A stretch of 64,000 bases of DNA, taken from the NCBI RefSeq assembly GCF_000091045.1, contig NC_006682.1, positions 215,001 to 279,000 of the forward strand. The letters run 5' to 3'. Made by a program: the position numbers and the translations under genes. This document shows positions 32,803 to 43,687 of this stretch, one piece after another (the first letter of the stretch is position 1; the number at the start of each line of letters is the position of its first letter). A model generated the notes under the pieces. That model made no database searches. It saw only the letters and a program-made list of their open reading frames with translations, and was not told where the DNA came from. This DNA comes from Cryptococcus deneoformans JEC21. Lineage: Eukaryota > Basidiomycota > Tremellomycetes > Tremellales > Cryptococcaceae.

Positions 32803-34625
32803 TGTGAGGGATGTGTATGGTTTGGTTGTTGTAGAAGTGTTTGATTAGGGTAGAGATAAATTGAATGGGTTGTAATAGAGTGAGTGGATGAAGGAGAAAG
32901 AAAGGGGGATGTGTATCGGAAGGGCTTTTTATAGTTGAAATCGACTCCGTTCTGGCTCTGACGATGGGCCACAAGCGTGATCACAGGGTTCTCTACCGGT
33001 CACTGCCCAGTCAGCAGATGATGTCATACCCGGTCTATGAGCGGCTTCCTCCGTCATCCTGTCCTGATATTTTCTTCACGTATTAATAAATGACACATTT
33101 TGGTTCTACCAACTTTAGTTAACCTATCTACGAACATTTTCATATATATTTAAAAGCTGCATTCACGCCCGACGATTTCTTATTTCCGCCAACCTTCTCA
33201 ACGTAAAGTGTCCCTGGTTCAAAATACCAGTTATCGACGACTTCCGGTTGACTGACCTGTGGTATGGCGAAAATAAATGTTATGGCGACAAAAAATGAAG
33301 ATGAAAGATGCAAAGATAGCCAAGAGTCTTAGCATTCTAGGCATATGGAGCAAGCGAATGTAACCAAGAGCGAGCAGATTCAGGTCTGAGAGGCTGTAAA
33401 CCGGCTGATCATTAGGCTGATAACAGATGGGCAGCTTCCATTCCGTTGATGCTATCGGGGCATTAACAGCAGACCCCAGCTATGTGAAAAAAAAATCGCT
33501 TGCCTTGGCATCCATGCCTGTACGCGATCCTGCTAGAAGGGATCTGGTACGCCCGCCGTAGCTCTTGTAGACTTGGGGATTAAACTGATCATGAAGGAGC
33601 AGGCAAATTACAGGTGTAATCTCCAGAAAAGTGAAGACAGTAGGGCTTTGTAGTGGGCTCTGGAGAGGAGACAAATAACAGATCTTGGGGTCTTCCCAGT
33701 AATTTCGTGTGTCGTCTTGTGGGTCTCAATAGATAAGCAAGACAATTGTGGATTGGCCGTAGACTTCCTGTGTCAATTGTAGGACTTTCTAGGAAGCTGT
33801 CATCATCGCTGGGTAGTTTTCATTCTTTGTCAGATGGGGGCATGAGGGGTGATGAAGATGGCAAACAGCGTGGTGATACGTAGGCCGCAGCGTCGAGCAA
33901 GATCTGAAGGTTCCTGGCATCATGCATAAAAAGATCAAAACGCGTTAATTCGGTATCACCAGCGAGTCCCTCTCGAATCACAGTATTTTGTTTCTTCGCT
34001 ACCCTTGCACCGGACCTTATAATAATGTTGTCCATGTCTCTGTCTGTCGTGTGCCGTCTTTTCTGCCTTTTTTATCATTTCGAATCGGATGCTGACAAGG
34101 CGACGGAGTATACTGTGGAAAATAATGATCGATAGGGCAGATAAATTTCGCTGAGGCTAAACCAAATTAACGAACAAATTTCCGTCAGCTGTAGAGATAG
34201 ACAAAGTCTAGTTTAGAACTTAATGGTGAGCAATAAAGACAGTCCAACGTGTCGTCGTGCGTAGACAAGATAGTAGCCAACAAAAGATCCTGCCGTTTCA
34301 GAACATATAGTCCATATCACCATGCACATGGTCAAGGAGCAAGCAGCACGCCTACCGCCAACAAATACTAGCGCATGAACAAACAACCATTCACAATCGA
34401 CAAGTATCAGGCCATGTACGCTGTCGCAGACGATCGCCGAAGTTACTTGTATTGCTGGGTACCTGAACCCAACCATATACATTGCCTTGAAACAGCCTCC
34501 CTTCTGTCTGTCGCTATGTATAAGCTCCTCTATACATTTTTGATCTTTTCACGTCATGGATATCCTTGAATGGTTATAATCGCAAGGAAGCTAGTCAATA
34601 TATCTAACGATCAAAATGGAACGCT
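32803..34625. other. Long intergenic region (1.8 kb)
   Basis: The left 250 bases should be the SBDS-like promoter (CT/AG-rich near 32880-32910). No gene is convincing in the rest. One leftward frame at 33820-34035 (MDNIIIRSGARVAKKQNTV) has a reasonable start but only 71 codons and no known domain; it could be a small gene or a relic. No tRNA-like fold was found. Confidence 0.4.
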
Positions 34626-36350
34626 TTAGACCTCAACGACATCCAATTCTCCCATTTCTTCTTCCTCTCCTTCTTGCTTGACTGCACCCCTGACAAGCTC
34701 TTCTATATGATCTTCCTTGGTATCTCTACTTTCGTCACGTTGTAAGAGACCAACAAATCGCTCAATAGAGTCCTTGATCTACCACATTGTCAGTTCGTGA
34801 ATGCCGTATGGATGAGAGTTTTCCCGCTTACCTGTTGATCTGTCTCAACCTTGTGGTGCTCTCGAACGACGTAGTAGGCACCTCGGTTTCGAAGGGCTTC
34901 TCGGCCAGTGAAAGCTTAATGATACGCTTAGTGACTACTATCAAAAGAGGTGATGAGATCACTTACTAGTAGCAAGCAAAAGCAGAATTTCGACACACAT
35001 CATACGGAGCACTGGGTCCCTCTCACGTTCCTTCTCGGGAGGAAGGAACTGCAGAGTAGGGGGGAGCTTGTCCATTTCCTGATGGCGGAAATATCAGCTA
35101 AACAATTTCATGAGCATCATTGCCGAAGACGTACATCAATGTCATATTCTTCAGGACCCATGAGAGGAGCCAAAACCCAAGGCAAAACATCAACGCCCTT
35201 GATCATTCGCGTAGGGTCTGAGGGCAATCTAACTCGGTCCTCTAAGTTGATGACTTAGTATGTACTATATTCGGTTCAAAGACAAATTATCCCTCACCTT
35301 CACTAGCCAACAACCAACCCATACTGGCCCGGTCCATAGCACAGTTCTTGATACATCCCAGGGCACCACCTCGCCTGATAGTATCAGGGTGACCTGTGTA
35401 AACAACAATTTTTGATAACAGGGGCTCATCGCCTTCTGAAGGTGTAGCATCGGCAGGTTGCGGAAAGGGAGGACGAGGAATGAGAAGAAGTTGTCTGGTT
35501 GCAGGGGCCATTGAGATGTTGGCAAAGACTGAAGCCAAAAAGTTACAGTCACCCTTACGTTTACCGGTACCCTCCTTTACACCATCAGAAGCACCATCCT
35601 CAAAAGCCTGTACCAATGCTCGGATCGCTTCGATCTCCCTCTCAGGTTCTTGACCGGCCTCGGCATTGACAAGACCGATTGTAGGGTCACGGAAATCAGG
35701 GTGGATAGTCGATGATGCTGATCCAGAAGCAGGAAGGAAATACGGTGGATAGTGTTTAGATTTGGGGAGAGGGATTATAGGGATTGTGAGATTGGCAAGA
35801 TTGGAGATCAAAGAAGGGTGGGAAGTGATGTTGGACAGCAACATGGAAGTAAGGGGAGAAAGAGGGGAGGTGGTGTTCTAGAGAACAATAAGCATCTTGC
35901 TGAGTAGCTTTTACAGCTTTCCACTCACGGCAGTATACGATACAAGCCAGACAAGAAATTCCTTGTCGGAAATGTGTCGGGCCACAACAGGATTATCCGA
36001 AAGGTTGATCAAAGCGGAAAGGGCATCGTGTGCGATGGGCTGACCAATACATGTTAAAAAGGTTGAAAGCTTCCAGCAAAATGAATAAAGCCTACCGCTT
36101 GGTCCATGCACAAGTATGTCAAGTCCTTCAAAGCCTTTATTTTGATTTCGTCCTCATCTGACCCATCTTTCCTTTTGTTGGGCACCAGTCCGTTGCCGCT
36201 AGTAGTGGTGCCAGCAAAAGAGGAAGGGATGAAGATGTTTCGGTTGGTCGAGTTCTTGGGAGTGTGGCCTACAAGGTTTTGGAGAGCGAGATGCCTAGCT
36301 GAGGGGTTAGGAGAGTCGAGAAATTGGAAGAGCTCGGTAAGGGAAGCCAT
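34626..36350 (-). CDS. HGH1: HGH1-like armadillo protein, eEF2 folding factor
   Basis: Cytosolic HEAT/ARM-like protein; yeast Hgh1 helps the chaperonin TRiC fold elongation factor 2. Starts MASLTELFQFLDSPNPSARH followed by LALQNLVGHTPKN. Then PIAHDALSALINLSDNPVVA, NFLASVFANISMAPATRQLL (a family hallmark), RRGGALGCIKNCAMDRASMG, and GVDVLPWVLAPLMGPEEYDI with MDKLPPTLQFLPPEKERERD. The C-terminal part has LRMMCVEILLLLATTFTGRE and ALRNRGAYYVVREHHKVETD. It ends in an acidic tail (QEGEEEEMGELDVVEV). About five introns. Start at 36350, in AGCCATT orientation (AATGGCTTCC). Divergent from RAE1 across 305 bases. Confidence 0.9.
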
Positions 36351-36655
36351 TATGGAGACGTGTGGATGCGAACAAAAGTGTGAAATGTATCAGAAATTTC
36401 GTTGTGTTTCATAATGACGATCGGGTGGATGTAAAATTTCCCACGGTTGTCTTTGGACTTCAATAAGTTGTTTCTTTCTCGTTCGTATGAACTGTCCGAG
36501 CTATCTGCTGCTTTTCGTCTTAACTGCTATTCTCATCTTCAATTTATACCTATTTCCAGCCATAGCCACGGCCCCACAGGGTAACTGGCCATTTCCATAA
36601 CCCCTTATACTTCTCCACACTCGTTAAGCACTACGCCCCGCGCACATCCTCAACC
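36351..36655. promoter_or_regulatory. Shared divergent promoter, HGH1 and RAE1
   Basis: 305 bases between the starts of two housekeeping genes. No TATA box was identified; pyrimidine-rich tracts (near 36465-36482 and 36595-36625) lie on the RAE1 side. Confidence 0.45.
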
Positions 36656-38188
36656 ATGCTCTCTACCTTCCGAACCGGCGTCAAGGATATTGAACTCGCC
36701 AACCCTCCTACAGACTCAATCTCTAGAATCGAATTCTCTCCCACCGCCGACATACTTGCTGTTGCGAGTTGGGACAACAATGTGGGTTGAGCAGCCGGTC
36801 AATCCATTCTGCTCTTATTAATATTGTCTGAACTTTAGGTGCGGTTATACGACGTAAACTCGCAAGGGCAGAACCAAGGGAAGGCGATGTACTCTCATCA
36901 GGCTCCTGTGCTTGATTTAACTTGGTCGGCAGTATGTTGCTTCCTATACAACCCAATTATAGGCCTAACTGATGTCTTTGATCAGGACGGCCAATATGTC
37001 TTCTCCTCCGGATGCGACAACGCTGCTCAAATGTACAACGTCCAAACACAGCAAGCACAACAAGTAGCTCAACATGATGCACCCATAAAGTGTGTTGAAT
37101 TTGCCGAAGTGCCGGGAAGTGGACAGGTTTTGATTACAGCGGGTTGGGATAAGAAACTCAAGGTGAGAGACACAGGTTCTCCGTTCTTAAGCATATTGGT
37201 GACCTATCTCAGTACTGGGACTTGAGATCACCCAACCCTATTGCAACTATCGACCTCTCTGATAGGGCCTATTCGATGAGCGTTGCTCAACAACTGTTGG
37301 TCTGTGCTACCGGTGACCGTCAACTGCATGTCATCAATCTTTCAAGCCCTACCACCATCTTCAAGGTTTGTCCGCATATTGATATACAACTGATCGAAAG
37401 AGCTAATTTTAAGGTTCAGAGTATCGAGTCACCGTTGAAATGGCAAACACGAGTTGTCAGCTGTTTTCCTACTGGAGACGCATTCGCTGTTGGAAGTATT
37501 GAGGGACGAGTAGCTATCCAGTGAGTGATTTTGTTGTATATTCAGGAGAAAAGCTGATCTCCTTGTATGTAAAGATACCCTGGAGAGGATGATAAGTAAG
37601 TTGATAGTGGATAACGCACTGCGACAAACTAATGATAACCACAGGCGAAATTTCTCTTTCAAATGTCATCGATACGACATCCCTACTGGTAGCATGCCGC
37701 GAACTCCCGCCGTCAGCGGCTCCCAGAATGTTTTCGCTATCAACTCTCTCACTTTCCACAAGGTGCAGGGAACTTTCTGCTCTGGTGGCAGCGACGGTAG
37801 TTTGACATTCTGGGACGGTATCTCTCGAACAAAGCTTAAGAGTGAGCACTTCGGAGTCTTCTGTGCCGTAGTGTGTGGACATGGAGCTGATGAACCAACT
37901 AGCTTTCTCCTGCAAGGATTTGAACAACGGAGACACAGATGTACGACCACCAAGATTTGGTACTCCCATCGTGTCTACTTCCTTTAACCGAACCCAAGAA
38001 ATCATCGCGTAGTGGGTCATGCTCGGGCTGTTGCCTCATTTGATCACTAACCAATGACTTCAAGTGCCATGTCATATGATTGGTCCAAGGGCCACAGCGG
38101 TGTCCCACCTGCGGGACAAAACATTAACAAAGTTATGTTGCACCCTGTCAAGCCTGAAGAAGTCAACAAGAAGCCCAAGAGGAATTAA
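36656..38188 (+). CDS. RAE1: mRNA export factor RAE1/GLE2, WD-repeat protein
   Basis: Nuclear-pore-associated WD40 propeller that works with Nup98-type nucleoporins in mRNA export and in mitosis. Start MLSTFRTGVKDIELANPPTD, then SISRIEFSPTADILAVASWD and NNVRLYDVNSQGQ. Further repeats: DGQYVFSSGCDNAAQMYNVQ, GQVLITAGWDKKLKYWDLRS, SPLKWQTRVVSCFPTGDAFA, and GSQNVFAINSLTFHKVQGTF with CSGGSDGSLTFWD. The C-terminus SYDWSKGHSGVPPAGQNINK and VMLHPVKPEEVNKKPKRN matches the Rae1 signature. About eight introns; one (about 37841-37899) must end at CAACTAG to keep the conserved FSCKDLNNG. Stop TAA 38186-38188. Confidence 0.93.
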
Positions 38189-38799
38189 AAGTGTTGAAAT
38201 GAACAAAGCCGTGTAAAGTGGCAGAGACCAGCATTCTGGGCATGGAGGAGAGAGGAATTAGACTGTAAGCAGGAAGCATCTGTCTAGTATTAATTGGTGC
38301 TTTCTTCTAATTCAGGTTATTCGTGAAGCATGAGTACGGTTTTTCGTGACCCATCCTGTCGTTCGCCGAGTGATGAAGGGATTGTCATATTTGGTTACCA
38401 AATTCGTATAGCCTGTGTACCCTAGTTTCATCCCTTTCGTCAAGCTCAATTTTGTTACAAAGCTTTCCATTTCTAATCTGTTAACGATCTCACTTCAATC
38501 CGGTCTGGTCCGAGAAGCTAATGCGGCTGACGTCCGGAGTGTGGAGGAATCAAGAGTGGTCAATAAAACTATAAATTACTATGCCGGAAATTCAGTGCTT
38601 AGCATAAAAGCTCCACCATCCTCTTGCATCGTCGATGTGCTTTTATCACTATCGTCATTGGTATACTGTCGTGCAATCCCAAATGATCACAAAGTGTACC
38701 GTAGAAGATAAGCGGCCTCACATTACCTTAATTGTACTAATTATAAAATATGACTATCATTTGAAATCCGACAATGCGATGATTTTCTTGTTCAATTCA
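38189..38799. other. RAE1 3' flank, AT-rich intergenic
   Basis: About 600 bases of AT-rich sequence after RAE1. No gene, repeat or RNA recognised. Confidence 0.35.
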
Positions 38800-39720
38800 T
38801 CCCAAGGATACGTGTAGAACAGATTGGCTTCTTTATCTCTCCGACTCGGCAAATATCTAGCTGCTGGCATTTTCGCGAACCAGTCAAATTATGTAGTTCT
38901 CGTACGCTGTTGATCTACCAGAAGCAGACTCAGAATTTGTAGCTGTGTTCTTCAAAAAGCGCAGTGGCATGATCTTTATTTGTATTCTACTTCCTACGAG
39001 AATACTACTCTTCAACCATTATAATATCATGTTTAATAGCAATTTTATTCTGATTAACCAGGCAAACTCAAAAGCCCAAAATACCCAGTCGTTCTTCCTG
39101 ATCCTTCTGATCCGGGATATCAATCGTATCAGGGAGAGATGTTACTAGAAATTGAATCAAGGGCCAATCCAGATTATTTCGCCAAGACCATTAAACAGCT
39201 GGTGCGTCTTTTGATCTCATTGATCAAAATTTTTCATACCGTGCACGCAGACCCATGCAATTCAAGCCGTTTCAACGTAGTGGCCCCAAGGTTTGTCCGA
39301 CACACCCTCAATCCAGCTCAAAACAAATTGAAGACATCCGAATAGCCTTGCCGAAGATCGTGAAATGGGAGAGATGGAGATTGTACATTGGCCGGAGCGG
39401 GGCGCCATAACAAGGGAAAAAAGGATCTGAGAGTCCTGGATGGTATAATACAAGGAGACGTTTCAACTGACGATGTGCTGATGGGATCAAGCTGCTTATG
39501 TTCCCATTATCAATGCTAACAATCGATCACGTTGTTCCTTTATCATTATCCCTTCCCAACCAGCGGTCTTCAATGTTGGCAGATGATGAATGCAGGCATT
39601 CAAAGACCTTCTCCTCAATTCATGGGGTGACGGAGATGTTGAAATGATAAAAGCCAAGTGATCACCCTCATAGTGTAGCATCATCGGAAACAAAATGCGA
39701 TGCATATACTTATGGAATGA
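38800..39720 (+). pseudogene. Coding-like relic or unsolved multi-exon gene
   Basis: Several short pieces look translated but cannot be joined into one clean frame. They are: near 38820, RLASLSLRLGKYLAAGIFAN; near 38910, AVDLPEADSEFVAVFFKKRS; 39062-39198, KLKSPKYPVVLPDPSDPGYQ with SYQGEMLLEIESRANPDYFA and KTIKQL, bounded by an acceptor-like CAG and a donor-like GTGCGT; after that, THAIQAVST then a stop; near 39355, EDREMGEMEIVHWPERGAIT; near 39487, DQAAYVPIINANNRS; and near 39600, FKDLLLNSWGDGDVEMIKAK. In-frame stops and frame changes suggest decay. I do not recognise the family. It converges on the NDUFAF6-like gene. Confidence 0.3.
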
Positions 39721-39753
39721 ATTGAGAGGTTTGTCCGCAGGTCGGAAGTAAGT

Positions 39754-40944
39754 TTAAAGCTTTCCTGTTTGATATCTGTACCAGATCTTGGGTGCGAGTT
39801 GCCAGTCATGCTTTTGAATATCGGGATGGAATACGTCAAAGTCGTACTTTTCGAGACGCTTGAGGTAATTTTCCGGCGCTACCTGGATGATTACCATTAG
39901 CTATGGACAGTGTCTTGAGTGTTCAAGTACGCACCGCTGAAAGAAATATAGGCATAACGCTGCTCGGTACGACCTTGCCACCAGTCTCCTTCAAGTCTCT
40001 TCTCGCAGTGATTAATTCATCCATCCCTCGAGTACCAATCTCCCAGCAAGCATCCCTGAACCCTTTAGCTTCCGCTCCTCTTCTGAACAGTTCCTCCTCA
40101 ACAATCCCGTACTTCTCGCAGATATCAGCAGGGATGCTGATTTGCTTCTTTTGAGAAATCAAAATAGGGAGATTGCGAAGGAGCGACACAACAGCCAAGA
40201 GGGTAGAAACGTGAGAAAGAGTGTGTGAGATATGGGCTGATGAAGCATGGGTTGGAGGAAGAAGGATCGGCAGAGGGCCCAACAAAAGAGAAGTTGAAAG
40301 AGGGGAGTTGATTGATAGATGAGATTCGAGAGAAACTGCTGCTGGCGGAAGAGAAAGAGCTTTTGCCTGCATGCTTGATTTAACGAAGTTACGGACCGTA
40401 ATAATTTGAAGGCTTACCCTGACATCAATCAACTGGTTGAGGTAGTATTTCTGCACAGGTCTATGTTTCTTCATGTCGGCTAATAACACGGCCACAGGAT
40501 GTTGAGGAACGATTTGGTTCTGAGGATTTGCGGCAAAGATACCCTTGAGGGCGTCTCGCCAGAATTGAAATCTAATGGATGCTAATGCAGGCTGGCTAAC
40601 ATTAGCGCTTATGGAGTGCAGCTCCAGCTAAGAATTCTTCGGTTAGTTCAAAACCTTCTCTCGTAAAGCGTCCAGCAGGAGGAGAATCGATAGCTCACAT
40701 TGAAAGCTCGCCAGGCGAGCCACCATGCTTTTTCTCTCCTTGGCCAAAAATAAGAGCACAGCCAAGCCTCAGGATCCATCTTTTTAACAAGGGAAGAGCA
40801 GTATTCTAAGGGTGCTTGTGGGCCTCCTGATGCAGTTGAAGCAGAAGGGACGGCAGGTTTGGAATTAGAAGCGTAAGTCCTAATGCAGCTGACCACAGGG
40901 AAGCGCTGGGCAGACCTGTAAGAGAGCGACGATACAGGCCTCAT
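39754..40944 (-). CDS. NDUFAF6-like squalene/phytoene-synthase fold protein
   Basis: Mitochondrial complex I assembly factor of the NDUFAF6 type, with a trans-isoprenyl-synthase fold. The N-terminus MRPVSSLSYRSAQRFPVVSC is Arg/Ser-rich and fits a mitochondrial presequence. EYCSSLVKKMDPEAWLCSYF and WPRREKAWWLAWRAFNV correspond to the first helices of the family. Later regions include FQFWRDALKGIFAANPQNQI, MAVLLADMKKHRPVQKYYLN, HVSTLLAVVSLLRNLPILIS and SIPADICEKYGIVEEELFRR. The last exon reads VAPENYLKRLEKYDFDVFHP, then DWQLAPKIWYRYQTGKL, TAA at 39754. About four introns. The presence of this factor is consistent with an obligate aerobe that has complex I. The Asp-rich motifs of real prenyl synthases are not seen. 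Confidence 0.85.
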
Positions 40945-41242
40945 CCTTTATGGCTTGTAGTAAGGCAGCGTAGTTGAAGTGGGTGATTCGGAAGTAGGAA
41001 ACAAAGAAGAGTTGATACAGTTTCTGAGGATTCCGAGCTCGTGTAGACAGTCGTCATTATTCAATTTTAGTAATCTATTTCAGTTAAATACTGAAGATAG
41101 TCATGATGGACCGACGACGGTATTGTTGGCGGTCACCGCCGCCGCGCGCAAAAACGGGGCACGACGGCGACAAGGGGACTACTAAATAACTGTCTCCATG
41201 ATGGTCACTGCGTGCGTGGTTGTCTGGCACAAGACGGAATGA

Positions 41243-41270
41243 AGATATATATATAATTATATATATACAA
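41243..41270. repeat. AT dinucleotide microsatellite
   Basis: Imperfect TA repeat (ATATATATATAATTATATAT) directly abutting repeat fragment C. Confidence 0.8.
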
Positions 41271-41392
41271 GTGATGACCCACGAAAGACTTCGCGGGGTT
41301 TCGGGTAAATAATTCAATTGCACCAAGTTAATTTTGGGAACTCTGTTCAGTTTTTGGGTGGTTTTGTTAATGAGAATGGACGTTCCACCATC
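41268..41392 (-). repeat. Dispersed repeat family, fragment C (inverted)
   Basis: About 120 bases nearly identical to the reverse complement of copy A at 14301-14425. Shared blocks include AAGTGATGACCCACGAAAGA, AATAATTCAATTGCACCAAG and TTTTTGGGTGGTTTTGTTAA. Only the right end of the family is present here. The high similarity of A and C suggests that they moved or were copied more recently than B. Confidence 0.75.
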
Positions 41393-41801
41393 CATCTGAC
41401 GACAAATTAAACGAGATCAAGAGTGTCGATTCCGAAGCATTAGAAATTTTTCAGTAAGGCGAGGTGGAGCTTAAAACCTTGGCGAAAATCAGGAGGCTGG
41501 CTTTGTAGGTGCCTTGTCCTATCAATACATCAGTTCCTTAACGGACTTCTGTGTAGGAAATGAGGAGCGCGGCCTTAAGGAAGTGCCTACATTTGATCTG
41601 ACCAATGATGACAACGATTTGAAGAGTATTTTTGCGAATGAATTTCGGCACACTGATCCTTGTCAAAAGCCTTCTGACTGGTATCTGTGATAACAGTCCT
41701 ACCATCCCAAAAAAGCCGTACGCGAGATATCTTATTTGTTTGCATGAGGGATTGAAATCTGTACACAATGTTTATACCAAGAGGGACTATTACAATCAAC
41801 C
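41393..41801. other. PCNA 3' flank
   Basis: About 400 bases downstream of PCNA with no recognised gene. The frames here (41538-41768 and 41587-41943, minus) overlap the PCNA terminal intron and tail and are shadows. Confidence 0.4.
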
Positions 41802-43284
41802 TTATTCGTCCGCAATCTAACTTCCCGTTAGTCTTTGCTGGGTCAGTTAAGTGATCACTCACCTTCGGCGCCAAAAAGAATTGCAATGTTCCCTGTTCAA
41901 ACTCAAACTGCACCAGAAGAGGCACATCGTTACTCATATGCAAAGTGACTTCTCTGGCAAGAGGAGCGGATTTGGCAAAGTTGGTGAGGTATTTTAAAGA
42001 AAACGTGAGAGAAACTTGTCGTTCAAGGATGATAGATACTCCAGGATCTTCAACGTCCTCCTTCTTGGCTCGCTTATTGGCCTATGTCTGCGTCAGAAAC
42101 TGAAATGACTACCATTCAGTAAGCTCACCTTGTCCTTCTTGCCAGCCGCCTTTCGCTTCTTGGGCTGCTCCTCTCCTTCTTGCTCTTCTTCGTCCTGAAG
42201 TTCGTCCTCTACACGATAGGTTAGCCACGTGTATATGTAAAGAAAATTTTAACTGACCGCCCTCAATATCCGGCTTCACATCAACGTCGGACCTCTGGCC
42301 GTCCTCGTCATCCTCGTCAGGGTCCCGTCTGGCTTCCCGTTTTGTTTTGGGCTTGATATCCAACTTTCCATCCTCATCCATCTCATTCTCATCCTTGACT
42401 CTGCTTCTGTCCTGACCAGCATTTTGACGGAGAAGAACAGAACCCTTCCCAACTTCACCGTCTGCGGAGAAGGTGACACCCTCCTTGGAGCATTCGATTT
42501 TGACTGACTCGCCGAGGACAGCGAGATCGCGGCAGATGCGAGCAAATTCAGCAGAGGACATGGAAACGGTGGCATCGTATTGAGTGTCGGGGATGCCAAG
42601 GTGTTCTTGATCGATGTCCATTAGCTTCATTTCGTACTCGCCAACACGATCCTCCTCTATGCGTCAGGTCGTTTTAGCCCTTGATCTGATGGAAACGTGG
42701 AATGGCTTACTAGGAGATTCAAATATAAGGTTGAGTGCATCGGCATCGTCAGAAGCCTTAAGTGTGACAACATCAGTATCTTTAGCACATTTGAGAATCT
42801 TGGTCAAAGAGGCAAGCTACGGTCTGCGTTAACGCCATTGAGATATCAATTGAGGGATGAATGAGACTTACATTGACACCGAGTGGCATGTTTCGGTCGC
42901 ATCTGTATTCATCAAATTCGGAAGCTTCAAGCTTTAGGGCGACCAAAGCGATATGGGAATTGTCCATGGCTTGAAGAGACTAACAAGACTCCGTCAGACT
43001 CATTACAATCAACGCGTCGATGGGCGCGACGCGCGCCCTTGAAAGATACTCACGATACCTTCCTCAGTACAATCGAGATTACCATCAGAGACAAGTTCCT
43101 TGATAGCTACAGCATATTGTCAGCATCACGTTCTCCGTAGTGTTGTGGAAGCTAACGACGCGAAGATATCTTGCAATACCGACGCGTAGGCTGTGGGCCT
43201 TAGTCTTCAATTGAAGCGGAAATGAGGCCTACCATCCAAGAGTTTCTTGAGGACTACAGCTTGTTTTACGCGTGCTTCAAGCAT
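41802..43284 (-). CDS. POL30: PCNA sliding clamp with a long charged insertion
   Basis: Homotrimeric DNA sliding clamp of replication and repair, nuclear. Predicted 343 residues against about 258 usually. Landmarks: [40 protein letters not shown], the interdomain connector [78 protein letters not shown] and the C-terminus FFLAPKIADE, reached only by removing the last intron. Between GSVLLRQN and VSIILERQ lies an extra Asp/Glu/Lys/Arg-rich segment, about residues 188-279 (bases 42043-42411). It spans two introns, holds an NLS-like [19 protein letters not shown], and stays in frame in three exons. Divergent from SAC1, with an MCB-type ACGCGT in the shared promoter. Whether the segment is in the mature protein needs cDNA. 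Confidence 0.9.
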
Positions 43285-43687
43285 CTTGTGTTTTGTTGAG
43301 TGAATGGAGAAATCGATGAAGTGAGTTTTTGACGATAATGGAAAGAGTTTAGATGGATAAATAAATGACTGTTGCCTCTGTCTGCGAAATTGATTTGGAG
43401 ATCGCGTCGTGTACGCGTAACCTAATTTACGTAATAGTAATTAAAATGCCACATGTAGTAATGATAAATAAAGCGTCGCTCGCCGTTGCTCGTCGCGCTT
43501 GCCTGCCGCCACGACGACTACCATTCATTATTATACTTGAGGTTTGCTTTCGTCACTCAATACAGCGCTACGGATTAACCTTTTGTCCGTTGCTGATTAT
43601 TGTTGACCGTCGATATTATCTGCGGGCAACTGTGTGCGTCACATTAGGTTTACCATTGAACAGATTGTACTGAGAGGTTTGTTCAAT
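43285..43687. promoter_or_regulatory. Divergent PCNA/SAC1 promoter with an MCB-type ACGCGT
   Basis: 403 bases between PCNA (left) and SAC1 (right). ACGCGT at 43413-43418, 129 bases upstream of the PCNA ATG, matches the MluI cell-cycle box bound by MBF in other fungi, where replication genes including PCNA are G1/S regulated. A cluster of CG-rich hexamers (GCGTCG, CGTCGC) occurs at 43472-43520. Function by analogy only. Confidence 0.5.

Noticed and set aside
33205..33240. GGTTCAAAATACC, resembling a tRNA T-loop
   Set aside because: The flanking bases do not pair into acceptor, D and anticodon stems, so no cloverleaf is possible.
42276..42599. Alternative frame across the PCNA exon
   Set aside because: It overlaps a frame with unmistakable PCNA motifs and has no features of its own.
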